Shown here: positions 61,595 through 64,000 of the stretch, piece after piece
How positions within the stretch are numbered: the first letter of the stretch is position 1
Layout: each line of letters starts with the position of its first letter
Assembly: GCA_025345505.1 (NCBI GenBank)
Contig: JANVCC010000018.1
Location: 36,738,628-36,802,627 of the forward strand
Direction: 5' to 3'
Origin: Todiramphus chloris collaris
Taxonomy: Eukaryota; Chordata; Aves; Coraciiformes; Alcedinidae
Length of the DNA stretch: 64,000 nt
Notes under the pieces: model-generated
The model's database searches: none
What the model was told of the DNA's origin: nothing
Seen by the model: the letters and a program-made list of their open reading frames with translations, nothing else
Translations under genes and position numbers: made by a program

Positions 61595-62735
61595 CACAGG
61601 TATGTATTTATATCATACCTTTAATTATCTGACAGATTTTATAAAAGACCGATTTTACTAATGAATTTGTGTTACTCGATGGAGACAAATTTTTCCTTTC
61701 AGCTGAAAGCATGAACAGCAAAAACTGAACAGCTTCATAATAAATAAATAAAAAAGCTCTTCCAGAAGTATTCTGAAGAGGATTCATTGACAGTTCCATT
61801 CAAAGACATTATTTGGCTCATTATTTGATACTAATTGGGTATCTGAGGGCTCTCGATATCATTGAGTGTGTTGGGATCTCCAATCTTTGACATTGCTGAC
61901 AGGCTAAAAGGTCATAGTTGCCTGGCATGGGAGTTGTGAAGAAAGCAAAGGTAGTGACCAGAGGTCTAGAAAAAAACATGACCCCTAAAGAAAGATGAAC
62001 GAATTAAGTTGTTTAGTCTTAAGAAGAAAGGACATGCTAATGATTATCAAATATGTAAAGCACTGCTGCTAAGATTAAGAAGGGTTCTGATTTTCACATC
62101 CATGGACATAAAATAAAAGGATTAACACCTTGCAGGGAAGGTTGAGGTTAAATATGTTATTAAAACTTGCTACCTATAAGGATAATGAAGGACTGGAAAA
62201 GAGGATCTTTAAACAAATATTTTCATGGCAGTGACCCAGAGATGAATAGGAGAATTATTTAGACGATCTCTTAAATTCCTTTCCTTACTTACTGGACTAT
62301 GAAACTTTCATTCCCATTCTTTTTTCCTTACAGAACACACACATGAGCTGGTTATCCCAGCCAAATAACACTTCTGAATAGAGGGGAAAAAATGGACTGT
62401 TATCCCTGAACAGAAATGGATCTGACCTAATCTCTCTCTCCTTCCTATGACAATCTGTAGCCATTTCTTCTTAGGGAAAGCCATTTTTTATGGTCAGGTT
62501 TTGTTTGTGTGGGACACGTACAGGCTACATCTCTCCCATCTGAGCTTCCTGAACTCTGAGAGTGGCTCAGGGCTGTCTGCAACTTTGCTGCAGGAGCTGG
62601 GTTGTTGCAGCTTATCCACTGCAACACGTACTGACATACTGGCACTGTTTTGATCTTTGTTAATGCATCAAGTGACTTTTTGTGAGAGGACAAAATATGT
62701 TCTTTAATCTGTGTGAGGGGGAGGGAGAAGTGCAG
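61595..62735. other. 1.14-kb segment between the direct repeats
   Basis: AT-rich DNA with no recognisable transposon termini, no long frame and no repeat family. It could be an insertion, or simply spacer between a copied segment and its source. Confidence 0.4.
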
Positions 62736-62795
62736 GGAGGGAATCACAAAAGAAGAGAAAAGGCAGAGAGCTAAGGAAATGTTATGAAATGCATA
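62736..62795 (+). repeat. 60-bp direct repeat, copy 2
   Basis: Matches 61535-61594 with two substitutions (g to a at the 14th base, t to g at the 22nd). Flanks of the two copies do not extend the match convincingly. Confidence 0.97.
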
Positions 62796-63807
62796 TACTG
62801 TTTCAGAGCAAAAAAGCTATTGCATTCATCTGAAATTCCCATCATTTTGCACAGTATTTCTTGCATTTTTCCTGGAAACTTTGACTTTTCTGGAGCAGCT
62901 TTCCTATCAGCAGCAATCTACAATTTACCACTCAAGGAATGCTAAACACAGACCTTAGCAAACGCAGCAGCACTACCCCCTCTTTTATTTATGTGACCCA
63001 CAAGTCGAGGAAATAAATTTCCTTTGAACCAGTACAGCATACAAGTACTATGAGCAGAAGGGGTTGTGCAGGCCATGAGAGCTGTTTCAGGCCTCCAGGC
63101 AAACAAAACATGCAGCTACCTCACTCAGCTCCCTGCCACCTCCCCACAAACCCCACTACTCCAGGCTTGCCTTTCCATCCTGTATTTGGGCTCAGCAGAG
63201 CCAGGCAGGTTGGGTGGCCAGGGCAGGCTACTCTATGGAGGTTACACTGGGGGTTCAGGGCAGGGCACAAGGTCCCAGATGCATCCCATATTCAGTGTAC
63301 TGGGAAAAGCCCTCACACCCTTGCAGGATGGGGATTCTGTGTGTGGGCTGCTTTCATTACCATGCCGAACACCACGGGAAGGTGATCAGGACTGCAGCAG
63401 TGGTGGTTGGAAGATTCAGGGATATCGTGCTCAGGGAGAGGAGACATCTTTCAGAGTTACCAGAAAGTGCAGAGGAGAGCAGCTTGTGTCATCAGTAAAA
63501 AAGATGCCAATATGCTTGAGATGATGGATTCCTCAGAACCTGTTTATAAAACTTCTGACTATCCTATTTAAAATCAAGGCTATTGGCAGTTATGAATGAG
63601 ACCATCTTATCCTACATCCCAAATCTCACTGCTTTTATTCTTATTTTCAAGCTGATAAATCCTTTTAGAGGAAACAATCCAAAACTTCAGCAGCCAGCCT
63701 TGGGGCTTCTTGAAGCAACACGCATAACCAGGCACCACTGCAGTGTTCCAGTTGGAAAGAGAGTGTAGCATAGTGCTCCTCATTTCTTCAAGGTGGCTGG
63801 ACATGTC
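62796..63807. other. Non-coding stretch with overlapping frames
   Basis: The part at 63050-63524 is G+C-richer and is open in three plus-strand frames at once (111, 152 and 94 codons), which is what a stop-poor composition gives. No known domain in any frame. Confidence 0.45.
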
Positions 63808-64000
63808 AAGGGAAGAAGAAAGGATAGAAGGAAGGAGGAAAAGAAGGAAGGAGTGAATAAAGAAAGGACAGAAGGAGGGGAGGAGGGAAGGAGAAAGGTA
63901 AGAGAGAGGGAGAAAACAAAAGAGAAGATGGGAGAAAGGGGAAGAAAGAGGGTGCTGAGGGAAGGGAGAGAGGGGAGGGGGGAGAGAGAGGGAAAAAGTA
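63808..64000. repeat. Polypurine (GA-rich) tract running off the window edge
   Basis: About 190 bases are almost entirely A and G on the plus strand, with only about ten pyrimidine interruptions. The words GAAGGA, GGGAGA and GAGAGAGG recur. It continues to the window end, so its full length is unknown. Confidence 0.95.

Noticed and set aside
63066..63524. 152-codon plus-strand frame
   Set aside because: Two other plus-strand frames are open over the same bases and no domain is recognisable. G+C-rich composition explains the lack of stops.

Overview
This is vertebrate nuclear DNA, almost certainly from a bird. It has no operon-like structure and no run of exons. Reading frames are short and mutually overlapping, as expected by chance in AT-rich sequence. 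The clearest repeats are CR1 non-LTR retrotransposon 3' ends with the avian terminal ATTCTATG-type repeats. I see no L1 or Alu-type elements, and the overall repeat load looks low. Several very degraded MIR-like SINE fossils are also present. The species cannot be named from the sequence. I find no protein-coding exon, rRNA, tRNA or CRISPR that I can support, so the window is best read as intergenic sequence or part of a very large intron.

Layout. 1-2 kb: a CpG-retaining patch (838-1200), then a TTCTC microsatellite interrupted by a 10-N gap. 4.9-5.3 kb: a minus-strand degraded LINE reverse-transcriptase remnant, followed by a small CpG cluster near 5.7-5.9 kb. 7.0-11.7 kb: MIR/L2-type fossils and a likely conserved non-coding element (about 9.44-9.80 kb). 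12-38 kb: mostly featureless single-copy-looking DNA with homopolymers, a second 10-N gap inside a long poly-T, one perfect-stem hairpin (20937-20981) and another MIR tail (34.4 kb). 38.3-38.9 kb: a degraded CR1-like reverse transcriptase with recognisable catalytic-domain motifs. 40.3-40.7, 47.8-48.6 and 55.6-55.8 kb: plus-strand CR1 3' ends. 49.1-49.4 kb: an older minus-strand CR1. 60.0-60.5 kb: a minus-strand CR1 whose ORF2 C-terminal frame is still open. 41.7-42.2 kb: a CpG-rich segment with repeated forkhead-type motifs, the best regulatory candidate. 43.97-44.30 and 52.69-52.93 kb: further regulatory candidates. 61.5 and 62.7 kb: a 60-bp direct repeat (58/60 identical) about 1.2 kb apart. 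The window ends in a polypurine tract.

No genes work together here. The biological content is transposon history plus a few candidate cis-regulatory elements, which could serve a developmental gene outside the window (inference). Family assignments rest on remembered family sequence patterns, not on a database search.
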